Shown here piece by piece: positions 53,671-63,501 of a stretch of DNA of 64,000 nt. A program made the translations under genes and the position numbers. Source of the stretch: Aureimonas populi (GTDB lineage Bacteria > Pseudomonadota > Alphaproteobacteria > Rhizobiales > Rhizobiaceae). The notes under the pieces are model-generated. The model was not told the origin of the DNA. It was given only the letters and a program-made list of their open reading frames with translations, and made no database searches. The stretch is from NCBI RefSeq assembly GCF_017815515.1, contig NZ_CP072611.1, positions 3,224,001 to 3,288,000 on the forward strand, given 5' to 3'. Every line of letters begins with the position of its first letter. Positions within the stretch are counted from its first letter, which is position 1.

Positions 53671-54735
53671 TTGAGCTCCAGCGCGTTCTCCCGGCTTCTC
53701 GGCTTGCGGTTGCCGGTCGTGCAGGCGCCGATGGCGGGCGTCGCGACCCCGGAGCTGGCGGCGGCCGTTTCCAATGCCGGCGCTCTTGGCTCCCTGGGGA
53801 TCGGCGCCTCCGACGTGGAGGCGGCCGAGGCGATGATCGCGCGAACGGCGACGCTCACGGACAAGCCGTTCAACGTCAATGTCTTCGCCCATGAGGAACA
53901 GGCGCTGGACCCGGCGGCCGAAGCGGCGTGGCTGGCCCGCCTCGCGCCGCAGTTCGAGCGTTTCGGAATTGCGGCGCCGCGTGCGCTTCGCCCGCTCTAT
54001 CCCTCCTTTCAGGGGCATGAGCCGCTGCTTGCCATGCTGTGCGCGACGCGGCCCGCCGTGGTGAGCTTCCATTTCGGCTGCCCCGCGCCGCAGGCGGTGC
54101 GTCGGCTGAAAGAGGCCGGGATCGTCCTGATGGCGAGCGCCACCTCGCTGGACGAGGCTTTGAAGCTGGAAGCGGCGGGGATGGATGCCCTCGTCGCGCA
54201 GGGCTTCGAGGCGGGCGGCCATCGCGGCACGTTCGATGGCGCCGACGCCGATGCGGACCTGCCGCTCGATTCGCTTCTGGCCAGGATCGTCGGCGCCGTC
54301 CGCGTGCCGGTGGTGGCGGCCGGCGGGCTGATGGACGGCGCGGACATCGCCCGCGTGCTCGCCGCCGGCGCGGCGGCCGCGCAACTGGGCACCGCCTTCG
54401 TGGGCTGCCCGGAAAGCGCGGCGGGGGCCTTCTACCGCGCGCGCCTGAGCCGTGCCGTGCCCGGCGAGACGCGCATGACGCGGGCCATCTCGGGCCGCCG
54501 GGCGCGCGGGCTCGTCACGCCGCTGATCGAGGCGCTGCATCCGTTCGAGGAGCAGGCACCGGCCTATCCCTACCCCTACGACGCCGCCAGGCAGCTCGCC
54601 GCCGCAGCGGCAGGCAAGGGCGACCATTCCCTGAGCGCCATGTGGGCGGGAGCGCAGGCGCACCGCGCCCGCGCCCTGCCGGCGGCCGACCTCGTGGCGC
54701 GCCTGGCGGCCGAGTTGGCGGCCGCGTCCCCTTGA
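53671..54735 (+). CDS. nitronate monooxygenase / 2-nitropropane dioxygenase family flavoprotein
   Basis: FMN TIM-barrel protein of 354 residues. It has LPVVQAPMAGVATPELAAAV, NAGALGSLGIG, VVSFHFGCPAPQAVRRLK, QGFEAGGHRGTFDG with the conserved His, VVAAGGLMDGADIARVLAAGA and AAQLGTAFVGCPES. These are the class I nitronate monooxygenase motifs. It oxidises nitronates to protect against nitro toxins in known cases. The only suitable start is TTG at 53671 with AAGGGC eight bases upstream; an ATG is missing near the N-terminus. Confidence 0.87.
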   Translation: MSSSAFSRLLGLRLPVVQAPMAGVATPELAAAVSNAGALGSLGIGASDVEAAEAMIARTATLTDKPFNVNVFAHEEQALDPAAEAAWLARLAPQFERFGIAAPRALRPLYPSFQGHEPLLAMLCATRPAVVSFHFGCPAPQAVRRLKEAGIVLMASATSLDEALKLEAAGMDALVAQGFEAGGHRGTFDGADADADLPLDSLLARIVGAVRVPVVAAGGLMDGADIARVLAAGAAAAQLGTAFVGCPESAAGAFYRARLSRAVPGETRMTRAISGRRARGLVTPLIEALHPFEEQAPAYPYPYDAARQLAAAAAGKGDHSLSAMWAGAQAHRARALPAADLVARLAAELAAASP

Positions 54736-54818
54736 CCCCGCGCGGCGGTGGGCCTTTCTCCCGTCCGGCCGGGCATTGAGGACGTGCCCTTCGCCGCCGC
54801 CCGCGCTATCATGGCGCC

Positions 54819-55736
54819 ATGAGCGATAACACGGCACAGACGCACGGCCTCCTGCCGGGCGCGGCGGCAGCCCTCCTGCGCTGGTATGCGGATGCCGGCG
54901 TGGACGTGGTGTTGCAGGAGGAGGCGCGCGACCGCTTTGCCGAAACGGCAAGCGAGGCGGCGCGGCGCGGCGTGCGAACGCAGGCCACCGCCCGCGCGGA
55001 GGCAGGACGCCCCGACGGCGAGGGGCCGGCCGCGTCGCCCCTCAGCCGCGCGCCCTCCGCCAGCGCCGCGCCCCCCGCCGCACAGCCTTCCGCCGCCGCG
55101 CAGTTTCCCGCCTTCCCCGTCGCCGTGCCGGAGGGCGAGGCGGTGGAGGACGCGCGCGCCCGCGCCGGATCGGCCGCGACGCTGGAGGAGCTGGAAAAGG
55201 CGCTCGCCGCCTTCGAGGGATGCGCCCTGCGCGTCACCGCCAAGTCGCTGGTCTTCGGCAATGGCGATCCCAATGCCGAGCTGATGCTCATCGGCGAGGC
55301 GCCGGGCCGCGAGGAGGACATGGCCGGCGAGCCCTTCGTCGGCCGCTCGGGGCGCCTGCTCGACAGGATGCTGGCCGCCATCGGCATCGAGCGCGCCGCC
55401 GTGCGCGTGACCAACGCGGTGCCCTGGCGCCCACCCGGCAACCGCACCCCTACCCCGGCCGAGACCGAGATGTGCCTGCCCTTCGTGATGCGGCAGGTGG
55501 AGCTGGTGCAGCCCAGGGTGCTGGTCTGCGTCGGCTCCTCGGCGGCGAAGGCGGTTCTCGGCACGCAGGACGGCATCATGCGCCTGCGCGGGCGCTGGAC
55601 GAGCGTGACGCTGCCCTCGGGACAGGAAATCCCGGCCACGGCCATCCTTCACCCCGCCTATCTCCTGCGCCAGCCCTCCCACAAGCGGCTGACATGGCGC
55701 GACCTTCTTTCCATCAGGGAACGGCTCTCGCAATAA
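54819..55736 (+). CDS. uracil-DNA glycosylase, family 4-like
   Basis: Base-excision repair enzyme removing uracil from DNA. The 305-residue protein has an N-terminal Ala/Pro-rich region (to about residue 125) unlike the core, then the catalytic domain: FEGCALRVTAKSLVFGNGDP, IGEAPGREEDMAGEPFVGRSG (family motif 1), NAVPWRPPGNRTPTP and ILHPAYLLRQP (motif 2). Cluster ligands are partly kept (GCALR, EMCLPF, VLVCVG); the second Cys of the first pair is Arg, as in many alphaproteobacterial members. It follows the ETF-QO region, a common order in Rhizobiales. Confidence 0.9.
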   Translation: MSDNTAQTHGLLPGAAAALLRWYADAGVDVVLQEEARDRFAETASEAARRGVRTQATARAEAGRPDGEGPAASPLSRAPSASAAPPAAQPSAAAQFPAFPVAVPEGEAVEDARARAGSAATLEELEKALAAFEGCALRVTAKSLVFGNGDPNAELMLIGEAPGREEDMAGEPFVGRSGRLLDRMLAAIGIERAAVRVTNAVPWRPPGNRTPTPAETEMCLPFVMRQVELVQPRVLVCVGSSAAKAVLGTQDGIMRLRGRWTSVTLPSGQEIPATAILHPAYLLRQPSHKRLTWRDLLSIRERLSQ

Positions 55737-55924
55737 GGCCCGGCCCGTCCGAAAGACGTCACTTTCGCACGATAGGGCAGGCTGGGCCGCAAGGCCTGCC
55801 GGGGGCCGCTCGGGGACGGATTTTTCGGCTCGCTTCGCGCGCCTCGAAAGAGTAGCAAGCGGCCAGGATCGTCCGCTCCTTCCCGGCCCGTCCGCCCGGC
55901 CTCACAGTCAATTCGAGCTTTCCC

Positions 55925-57214
55925 ATGCAGGCGCAGCTACTGCCGATCGTTTCGCTCCTGACCTCCACCTTCTTCATGATGGTCGGCGCGGGGCTGATCG
56001 GCATCCTTCTCCCCGTTCGCGGCTCGATCGAGGGCTGGTCGCCCTACGAGATCGGCCTGGTGGGCACGGGATACGCCATCGCCTTCACGCTGGGCGGCCT
56101 CATCGCGCCGCGCGTGGTGCGCCGGGCGGGGCATGTGCGCACCTTCTGCAGCCTCGCCGCGCTTCTGGCCATCGCCGCGCTGCTGCACGCGCTGATCGTC
56201 CACCCGCTGGCCTGGGTGGCCATTCGCGGCCTCTCGGGCTTCGCGCTGGCCGGCGGCTACATGGTCATCGAAAGCTGGCTGAACGAGCGCGTGACCAACG
56301 AGACGCGCGGGCGCATCTTCTCCACCTACATGATCGTCTCCATGGGGGCGATGATGACGGGGCAGTATCTCATGCCGCTGAGCGACCCGCGCCTGACGGT
56401 GTCCTTCATGCTGTGCGCCATCTTCTTCGCCGCCGCCGTCATCCCCAACGCGCTCTCGCGCCAGCAGCACCCCAAGCCCCTGACGCAGGTCAAGCTCGAC
56501 CTGCCCGCCATCTACCGCAACTCCCCCGCCGCCGTGGTGGGCGTGTTCATGGGCGGCGTCATGGCCGGGGCGTGGACGAACATGGCCCCCCTCTTCGGCA
56601 ACCAGATCGGCTTCTCCACCACGCAGATCGCCACGCTGCTGGTGGCCACCATGGCGGGCGGCATCGCCTTCCAGTACCCGCTCGGACGCCTCTCGGACCT
56701 GATCGACCGGCGCCTCGTCATGGCGGGCGCGGGGGTCTTCGGCGTCTCGGTGGCCGCGCTCGCCATGGGCGTGGGCAGCCAGAGCGCGGGCTTCCTCTTC
56801 GCCGTGGCCTTCATGCTGGGCGGGGTGATCTATCCGGCCTACTCGCTGGCCGTCGCCCATGCCAACGACCACGCGGACGCGGCCGATTTCGTGAAGATCT
56901 CCGGCGGGCTCCTCATCGTCTACGGCTTCGGCACGATGGGCGGCCCGCTCTTTGCCGCATGGCTGATGGAGGCGCGCGGGCCGACGGGCATCTTCATGGC
57001 CACGGGCCTGGCGCACACCGCCTTCGCGGCCTACGCCATCTACCGCACCTTCCGGCGCGAGGCGCTGCCGGCCGAGGAGCGCGAGGACTTCCGCACCCTG
57101 CCGCTGGCGCGCACGCAGACGCCCGCCACGCTGGTGCTGGACCCGCGCGCGGAGGCGGTGGAGCCCGCCGCCGGCGAGCCGCTGCCCTGGGGCATGGAAA
57201 CGCCTCAACCCTGA
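55925..57214 (+). CDS. MFS transporter, YcaD-like
   Basis: A 429-residue permease with twelve helices. It starts QLLPIVSLLTSTFFMMVGAG, and the cytoplasmic loop after helix 2 has APRVVRRAGHVRTF in the place of the MFS motif. GYMVIESWLNERVTNETRGR is a signature of the YcaD-like subgroup, and QYPLGRLSDLIDRR is the second-half loop. The C-terminal tail of about 50 residues is polar. The substrate is unknown. Its last ten bases overlap the convergent EamA gene. Confidence 0.88.
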   Translation: MQAQLLPIVSLLTSTFFMMVGAGLIGILLPVRGSIEGWSPYEIGLVGTGYAIAFTLGGLIAPRVVRRAGHVRTFCSLAALLAIAALLHALIVHPLAWVAIRGLSGFALAGGYMVIESWLNERVTNETRGRIFSTYMIVSMGAMMTGQYLMPLSDPRLTVSFMLCAIFFAAAVIPNALSRQQHPKPLTQVKLDLPAIYRNSPAAVVGVFMGGVMAGAWTNMAPLFGNQIGFSTTQIATLLVATMAGGIAFQYPLGRLSDLIDRRLVMAGAGVFGVSVAALAMGVGSQSAGFLFAVAFMLGGVIYPAYSLAVAHANDHADAADFVKISGGLLIVYGFGTMGGPLFAAWLMEARGPTGIFMATGLAHTAFAAYAIYRTFRREALPAEEREDFRTLPLARTQTPATLVLDPRAEAVEPAAGEPLPWGMETPQP

Positions 57215-58158
57215 GGCGGCGAGACCTTGCGCGCCCTGGCGCGCTCGATGCCGAGCTGGCGCTCGCGCAGGATGATGAAGATGCCGGCCATGACCACGAT
57301 GGCGCCACCGACCAGCGTCGACGCGCCGACCGGCTCGTCGAAGACCAGCGCGCCGATCGCCACGGCGAAGACGAGCGAGGTGTATTCGAAGGGCGCGATG
57401 GTGGAGGTGTCCGCGTGGCGGTAGCAGGCCGTCAGCAGCAACTGCCCCACGCCCCCGCAGAACCCGGCGACGATCAGGAGCAGCGCCTGCCAGGGCGTCA
57501 GCCACACCCAGCCGAAGGGCAGCGTGACGAGCGCCACGAGCGAGGATGTGAGCGAGAAATAGACCACGATGGTGGCCGTCTTCTCCTTGCGCACCAGCCG
57601 CCGGATCTGGATCATCGCCACGGCCGCCACCGCCGCGCCCGCCAGCGCCGCCAGCGCGCCCGTGGCGTGGGCCGAGCCGGACGGGTCGCCGAGCGCCGTG
57701 AAGTTCGGCGCCGATACGATGACGATGCCCACGAGGCCGATGGCGACCGCCGCCCAGCGGTAGGCACGCACCACCTCCTTGAGGAAGATCACGGCGAAGA
57801 CCACCGTGAGAAGCGGGGCCGCGTAGGAGATCGTCACCCATTCGGGATAGGGCAGGCGCGTGAGCGCGTAGAAGCCGAGCCCCATGGAGACGACGCCCAC
57901 GACGCCGCGCAGCACGTGGCCCGGCAGGTCGTCGGTGCGCAGCGCCGTGCGCAGCTCGCCCAGCCACGCCAGGTAGATCACCACCGGAATGAGCGCGAAG
58001 AACGAGCGGAAGAAGACGAGCTGCCCCGGCGGCACACCCTCCCCTCCCGCCTTCAGGCTCGACTGCATCGCGACGAAGACGATGACCGACAAGACCTTCA
58101 GGCCGATGCCGAGAAGGGGATTGGCGCCCGTGGGGACAGGCATGGGGGGCGTGGGCAT
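57205..58158 (-). CDS. EamA-family (DMT) transporter
   Basis: A 317-residue ten-helix permease of the drug/metabolite superfamily. It begins with a short polar N-terminus, then LLGIGLKVLSVIVFVAMQSSL, and has YALTRLPYPEWVTISYAAPL and AVIFLKEVVRAYRW in the first half. The second half contains STIAPFEYTSLVFAVAIGALVFDE. The order fits the RhaT/EamA group close to S-adenosylmethionine-uptake-like proteins, but no substrate can be stated. It is convergent with the MFS gene. Confidence 0.86.
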   Translation of the reverse strand: MPTPPMPVPTGANPLLGIGLKVLSVIVFVAMQSSLKAGGEGVPPGQLVFFRSFFALIPVVIYLAWLGELRTALRTDDLPGHVLRGVVGVVSMGLGFYALTRLPYPEWVTISYAAPLLTVVFAVIFLKEVVRAYRWAAVAIGLVGIVIVSAPNFTALGDPSGSAHATGALAALAGAAVAAVAMIQIRRLVRKEKTATIVVYFSLTSSLVALVTLPFGWVWLTPWQALLLIVAGFCGGVGQLLLTACYRHADTSTIAPFEYTSLVFAVAIGALVFDEPVGASTLVGGAIVVMAGIFIILRERQLGIERARARKVSPPQG

Positions 58159-58326
58159 GGGGCGGGCGTCCAGCGGGGGCCGGGGGGATGACCGCTTCTA
58201 GGATGGAACGGCCGGCCGGGTCGAGACGCCGGGCGGTAAAATAGTATTGCCTCCTTAGCGCCTTCGCGATTAGGCACGAGGCCGCAGGTGGGGTATCCCA
58301 CGCGCGCGGAACAGGAGACGGCTTCG

Positions 58327-60957
58327 ATGCACGACGACGACGAGCAGGTCATCCGGCTGGAGGATTACCGGCCGACCGATTTCCTCATCCATGAGGTCGA
58401 CCTCCTCGTCTGCCTGTTCGAGGGCCGGGCCGAAGTCCGCGCCGCGCTGACCGTGGAGCGCCGGCCGGGCTCGCCCGAGGCGGCCAGCCTCTCGCTGGAT
58501 GGCGACGAGCTGACGCTGACCTCGCTCGCGCTCGACGGTGAGCGACTGCCGGAAGGCTCCTACGAGGTCTCGCCCGAGGCGCTGACGCTGCATGGCCTTC
58601 CCGCGTCCGGCCGCTTCACCCTTTCGATCGGCACCACGCTGGAGCCGGAGAAGAACACCAAGCTGATGGGGCTCTATCGCACGCGCGGCGTCTGGTGCAC
58701 GCAGTGCGAGGCCGAGGGCTTCCGCCGCATCACCTACTTCCTCGACAGGCCGGACGTGCTGGCCACCTACCGGGTGCGGATCGAGGCGCCGCGCGCGGCC
58801 GCGCCCGTGCTTCTGGCCAACGGCAACCCGGTGGAGAGCGGCCCGCTCGAAGGCGGCCGGCACTTCGCCCTCTGGCACGACCCGCACCCCAAGCCCTCCT
58901 ACCTCTTCGCGCTGGTGGCGGGCGATCTGGACGTCTTGAAGGACGATTTCACCACCGCCGGCGGCCGCAAGGTCGACCTGGCGATCTATACCGAGAAGGG
59001 CCTCAGCGCCCGCTCCGTCTACGCGATGGACGCGCTCAAGCGCTCCATGGCGTGGGACGAGCGGCGCTTCGGCCGAGAATACGACCTCGATGTCTTCAAC
59101 ATCGTCGCCGTCTCGGACTTCAACATGGGGGCGATGGAGAACAAGGGCCTCAACGTCTTCAACCACAAATACGTCCTGCTCGACCCCGACACCGCGACGG
59201 ACGGCGATTACGCCGGCGTCGAGACCGTGATCGCGCACGAATACTTCCACAACTGGACGGGCAACCGCATCACCTGCCGGGACTGGTTCCAGCTCTGCCT
59301 GAAGGAAGGGCTCACCGTCTATCGGGACCAGGAGTTCACGGCGGACGAGCGCTCGCGCGCGGTCAAGCGCATCGCCAGCGTGCAGCTTCTGAAGTCGCAG
59401 CAATTCCCCGAGGACCAGGGGCCGCTCCAGCACCCCGTGCGCCCCACCCGCTACCGGGAGATCAACAACTTCTACACCGCCACGGTCTACGACAAGGGCG
59501 CGGAGCTGGTGCGCATGATCGCCACCATCCTCGGGCCGGAACGCTTCCGCGCCGGGATGGACCTGTATTTCGAGCGCCACGACGGCGAGGCGGCCACCAT
59601 CGAGGATTTCCTCCTCTGCTTCGAGGAGGCGGGCGGGCGGAGCCTGGAGCGCTTCCGCCTCTGGTATGCGCAGGCCGGCACGCCGACCCTTTCGGTGCGC
59701 GAGACCTATGCGGACGGCCGCCTCACGCTCAGCCTCTCCCAGCGCCTGGCGCGGGGCGCGGCGGGCACGGGCACCGAGCCCATGCACATGCCCGTCCGCT
59801 TCGGCCTCGTCGGCTCCAATGGCGCGGACATGGAGGCCGTGCCACGGGCGGAGGGCGCAAAGGCGGAGGACGGCATCATCCACCTCCTGGAGGAGAAGGG
59901 CGAGGTCGTCTTCGAGGGCCTGCCCGAGCGGCCCCTCGTCTCCATCCTGCGAGACTTCTCCGCGCCCGTCACGCTCGACTTCCCCCAGAGCCGGGAGGAC
60001 CGGCTGGCGCTGGCCCGGCTCGATCCCGACGCCTTCGGGCGCTGGCGGGCGCTGGCCGACCTCGTGGGCGAGACGCTGGCCGATGCCGGGCGCACGGGCT
60101 TCTCGCCCGCCGATGCCGCGCCGGTGCTCCAGGCCGTGGCGGCCGGCGCGGCCGACGAGGCGCTGGAGCCCTCGCTGCGCGCGCAAATGGCGGCCCTGCC
60201 GGGAGAGGGCGAGATCGCCCGCCTCGTGGGGCAGGATGTCGATCCCGGCCGTGTCCACCGCGCGCGCATCGCGGCCATGGCGGAGCTGGGGCGCATCGGC
60301 GGCGAAAGCTTCGCGCGCCTGCTGGCCGAGGGGGCCGGAGAGCCCTTCTCGCCCGCGCCCGACAGTGTCGGCCGGCGCGCGCTGCGCAACACGATCCTCG
60401 CCTTCGTTTCGCTGGCGGCCGGTGACGCCTCGCGGGCGGAGCGCCAGTTCGCGGGCGCGACGAACATGACCGACCGCCTCGCGGCCCTCGCCGTCCTGGC
60501 GCATCACTTCCCGCGCGAGGCGGCCACGCGCAAGGCCCTCGAGCGCTTCCACGACACCTATGCGGGCGACGATCTCGTGCTCGACAAATGGTTCATGCTC
60601 CAGGCCAGCGCGGCGCATGAGGACGCGCTGGCAGACGTGGAGCGGCTGGCGGCCCACCCCGCCTTCAAGCTGGCCAACCCCAACCGGGCACGGGCGCTGA
60701 TCGGCGGCTTCGCCAGCGCCAACCCCCTCGCCTTCCATCGGCCGGACGGCGCGGGCTACCGCTTCGTCGCCCGGATGCTGACGGAGCTGGACCGCCTCAA
60801 CCCGCAGACCGCCGCGCGCCTGGCCACCGCCTTCCGCTCCTGGCGCTCGCTGGAACCGGGCCGGCGGGAGCTGGCGGCGCAGACGCTGCGGGCGATCGCG
60901 CAGGGCAAGCAGATTTCGCGCGACCTGAAGGACATCGTCGATCGCTCCCTGCAATAA
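58327..60957 (+). CDS. pepN: aminopeptidase N (M1 family)
   Basis: Zinc aminopeptidase of 876 residues, normal length for proteobacterial PepN. It has the exopeptidase motif GAMEN at residues 268-272, the zinc site HEYFH at 304-308 with the third ligand Glu327 (HExxH-x18-E), and the family's C-terminal superhelix. The N-terminus MHDDDEQVIRLEDYRPTDFL fits PepN; the ATG at 58327 has AGGAG nine bases upstream, while an in-frame GTG at 58288 is further up. It acts in the cytoplasm in peptide turnover. pepN, sensor kinase and glnE in this order are typical of Rhizobiales. Confidence 0.95.
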   Translation: MHDDDEQVIRLEDYRPTDFLIHEVDLLVCLFEGRAEVRAALTVERRPGSPEAASLSLDGDELTLTSLALDGERLPEGSYEVSPEALTLHGLPASGRFTLSIGTTLEPEKNTKLMGLYRTRGVWCTQCEAEGFRRITYFLDRPDVLATYRVRIEAPRAAAPVLLANGNPVESGPLEGGRHFALWHDPHPKPSYLFALVAGDLDVLKDDFTTAGGRKVDLAIYTEKGLSARSVYAMDALKRSMAWDERRFGREYDLDVFNIVAVSDFNMGAMENKGLNVFNHKYVLLDPDTATDGDYAGVETVIAHEYFHNWTGNRITCRDWFQLCLKEGLTVYRDQEFTADERSRAVKRIASVQLLKSQQFPEDQGPLQHPVRPTRYREINNFYTATVYDKGAELVRMIATILGPERFRAGMDLYFERHDGEAATIEDFLLCFEEAGGRSLERFRLWYAQAGTPTLSVRETYADGRLTLSLSQRLARGAAGTGTEPMHMPVRFGLVGSNGADMEAVPRAEGAKAEDGIIHLLEEKGEVVFEGLPERPLVSILRDFSAPVTLDFPQSREDRLALARLDPDAFGRWRALADLVGETLADAGRTGFSPADAAPVLQAVAAGAADEALEPSLRAQMAALPGEGEIARLVGQDVDPGRVHRARIAAMAELGRIGGESFARLLAEGAGEPFSPAPDSVGRRALRNTILAFVSLAAGDASRAERQFAGATNMTDRLAALAVLAHHFPREAATRKALERFHDTYAGDDLVLDKWFMLQASAAHEDALADVERLAAHPAFKLANPNRARALIGGFASANPLAFHRPDGAGYRFVARMLTELDRLNPQTAARLATAFRSWRSLEPGRRELAAQTLRAIAQGKQISRDLKDIVDRSLQ

Positions 60958-61029
60958 TTCCAGCTTCGTCCAGTGGCCTCAATTTCGCCACCCGATGAAA
61001 ACGGGCAAAATGCAACCAAGACGATTATG

Positions 61030-61045
61030 GTTAACGATTTCTTAC
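61030..61045. promoter_or_regulatory. CtrA-like box ahead of the sensor kinase
   Basis: GTTAA-CGATTTC-TTAC matches the reverse form of the CtrA site (GTTAA-N7-TTAA) at eight of nine positions, 112-127 bases before the kinase ATG and in the AT-rich part of the pepN-kinase gap. CtrA is the cell-cycle regulator of alphaproteobacteria. Confidence 0.4.
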
Positions 61046-61156
61046 TTCCAAGCAGTGTCAAGTCCTAGACAGGAATCACCCCCTCTGATTCATTAGGGCA
61101 GATTCGGATGTGCGGCGTGCCGGATCGTTCGAGGCGACAATTCGAGGGGTCGTTGA

Positions 61157-63493
61157 ATGAGTGCGGACGCTTCCAGCGTACCGGCGAGAACGGATTCCGG
61201 GCGTCCGGCGACCTTTCTGAACGCTGTGCGGGAAAAGATCTCCCGCCTTCCCATGCCGCCGCTGGGCCTGCCCCCGCTGCACACGCTGGAACCCGCGCTT
61301 CGGCGCGGCGTGCCGCTCGTCACCGTCATCTTCCTCATCGTCCTGGCCTTCGCGCGCTTCGTCTCGCTGATGGAGCATCGCACCGACATCGAGACCGCGG
61401 CGCGCGACAGCCTGAGCATCGGGGCGAGCCTCCTGCGCGCCGAGGATGCCATCCTGGCCGAGCGGGTGGCCGACGGGGCGACACGCGCCCGGACCTTGCT
61501 GACCAGCGTCCTGCCGGAGGCCCTGCGCCCGGCCGGCTCCGTGGCGCTGATCAGCGACACGGACGGGGTCGTGGTGGCGGTCACGCCCGGCCATGAGCAT
61601 CTGATCGGCCGCGAGGTCGCGGGGCTCCTGTCCGGCGCGCCGCCGCTTCTCGTGTTCGGCGAGCGGGCCGGGGTCATGGAGGCCGAGTTCGCCGGGCAGC
61701 CGGCCCTTGCCTCCGCCGCCGTCCTCGCCTCTCCGCTCGGCGCGGCGATCCTCGTGCAGGACCAGCGCACGCTGCTGGCCGAATGGCGGCGCACGGCCTC
61801 GGTCAACGTCACGCTCTTCGCACTGACCAGCATCGTGCTCCTCACCATCCTGCTCGCCTATTTCCGGCAGGCGACCCTTACCTCAGCCGCCGACAGCGCC
61901 TTCCTCGAGGCGCACCAGCGCGTGGAGACCGCCCTGTCGCGCGGGCGCTGCGGCCTGTGGGACTGGGACCTGGCGCGCGGGCGCATGTACTGGTCGCGCT
62001 CCATGTACGAAATCCTCGGGATGCCGCCGCAGGAGGACATCTTGTCCTTCGGCGAGATCGCCAAGCTGATGCATCCGGACGACGGCAGCTTCTTCGAGAT
62101 CGCCCGCCAGATCGCCTCGGGCCGCATATCCAACATCGACCGCACCTTCCGCATGCGCCGCTGCGACGGGCAGTTCATCTGGCTGCGCGCGCGGGCCGAG
62201 GTGGTGCGCAGCCCGGAGAACGACATCCACCTCATCGGCGTGGCCGTGGATGTGAGCGAGAACCACGCGCTGGCGCGGCTGACCAGCGAGGCCAACGCCC
62301 GGCTCCAGAACGCGGTGGAGAACATCTCCGAGACGTTCGTGCTCTGGGACGCGGAGAACCGCCTCGTCCTGTGCAACTCGAAATACCAGGAGGTCTTCGG
62401 CCTGTCCGACGCGCTGGTGCGGCCCGGCTCCTCCATGGAGGCGGTGCGCGCGGCCTCTCGCAAGCCCATCGAGGAGCGCAAGCTCACGAGCCCGAGCTTC
62501 GTGGCGGGAGAGCGCGCCATGGAGGCGCTCCTGGCCGACGGGCGCTGGCTCCAGGTCTCCGAGCGGCTCACCAGCGATGGCGGCCATGTCTCCATCGGCA
62601 CCGACATCACGCAGCTCAAGGTCCATCAGGAGCGGCTGAGCGATTCGGAGCGCCGGCTGATGGCCACGATCAACGATCTCTCCGCCTCGCGCCGGGACGC
62701 CGAGGCCAAGGCCCGCCAGCTCGCGGAGCTGAACGCAAGCTACGTGATCGAGAAGGAACGCGCCGAAAGCGCCAACCGCGCCAAGACGACCTTCCTCGCC
62801 AATATGAGCCACGAGCTTCGCACGCCGCTCAATGCCATCATCGGCTTTTCGGAGATCATGCGCGAGCAGAGCTTCGGCCCCATCGGCTCGGAGAAATACT
62901 GCGAATACGCCGCCGATATCCACCAGAGCGGCCACTGGCTGCTGAAGCTGATCAACGATATCTTGGACATGTCCAAGATCGAGGCGGGGCGCATGGCGCT
63001 CGTGGCCGAGGAGATCGACATCGGGGAGATGGTGGCCGAGGCGCTACGGATCACGCAGGTGCAGGCGGCCGACAAGCGCCTCGCCCTTTCCGCCGATATC
63101 TGCAGCGACCTGCATCTCGTGGCGGACCGGCGCGCCACCAAGCAGATCCTGCTCAACCTTCTGGCCAATGCGATGAAGTTCACCGGCCCGGAGGGGCAGG
63201 TCAGCGTGCGCGCGCGGCGCGTCGGAGACAAGGCCGTCGTCACCATCGTCGACAACGGCATCGGCATTCCCCGCGCCGCGCTGTCCAAGCTGGGCCGGCC
63301 GTTCGAGCAGGTGGAGAACGAGCTGACGCGCACCAACAAGGGCACGGGCCTCGGCCTTGCCATCGCGCGCTCGCTCATCGAGCTGCAAGGCGGCGCCATG
63401 CGCATTTCCAGCCGCGTGGGCGAAGGCACGGCGGTGTCCTTCCGCCTGCCGCTGACGGCGCCCGCGCAGGAGCAGCAGCGAAGCGCCGCCTGA
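61157..63493 (+). CDS. PAS-domain sensor histidine kinase, PleC/DivJ/PdhS-like
   Basis: A 778-residue membrane sensor kinase. It has two membrane helices (about 50-72 and 214-236) flanking a periplasmic region, a PAS domain (about 260-375, LWDWDLARGRMYWS, RTFRMRRCDGQFIWLRARAE), a second PAS-like domain (about 380-490), then the phosphoacceptor His552 in SHELRTPLN followed by a PleC/DivJ-like helix region (IHQSGHWLLKLINDILDMSK). The ATPase domain has N box NLLANAMKFT, DNGIGI and GTGLGLAIA. The H-box neighbourhood suggests DivK-type response regulators as partners; this is inference. GAGGGG precedes the ATG. Confidence 0.92.
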   Translation: MSADASSVPARTDSGRPATFLNAVREKISRLPMPPLGLPPLHTLEPALRRGVPLVTVIFLIVLAFARFVSLMEHRTDIETAARDSLSIGASLLRAEDAILAERVADGATRARTLLTSVLPEALRPAGSVALISDTDGVVVAVTPGHEHLIGREVAGLLSGAPPLLVFGERAGVMEAEFAGQPALASAAVLASPLGAAILVQDQRTLLAEWRRTASVNVTLFALTSIVLLTILLAYFRQATLTSAADSAFLEAHQRVETALSRGRCGLWDWDLARGRMYWSRSMYEILGMPPQEDILSFGEIAKLMHPDDGSFFEIARQIASGRISNIDRTFRMRRCDGQFIWLRARAEVVRSPENDIHLIGVAVDVSENHALARLTSEANARLQNAVENISETFVLWDAENRLVLCNSKYQEVFGLSDALVRPGSSMEAVRAASRKPIEERKLTSPSFVAGERAMEALLADGRWLQVSERLTSDGGHVSIGTDITQLKVHQERLSDSERRLMATINDLSASRRDAEAKARQLAELNASYVIEKERAESANRAKTTFLANMSHELRTPLNAIIGFSEIMREQSFGPIGSEKYCEYAADIHQSGHWLLKLINDILDMSKIEAGRMALVAEEIDIGEMVAEALRITQVQAADKRLALSADICSDLHLVADRRATKQILLNLLANAMKFTGPEGQVSVRARRVGDKAVVTIVDNGIGIPRAALSKLGRPFEQVENELTRTNKGTGLGLAIARSLIELQGGAMRISSRVGEGTAVSFRLPLTAPAQEQQRSAA

Positions 63494-63501
63494 GCAGGCC
63501 C

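Noticed and set aside
55937..57967. 676-codon minus-strand frame across the MFS and EamA genes
   Set aside because: It crosses the junction of two convergent membrane-protein genes and shows no domain or start signal.
58270..60954. 894-codon antisense open frame opposite pepN
   Set aside because: High-GC codon use in pepN leaves the opposite strand free of stops. The antisense protein is repetitive in Arg, Ala, Gly, Glu and His, has no family motifs and no ribosome site, while pepN has every catalytic motif.
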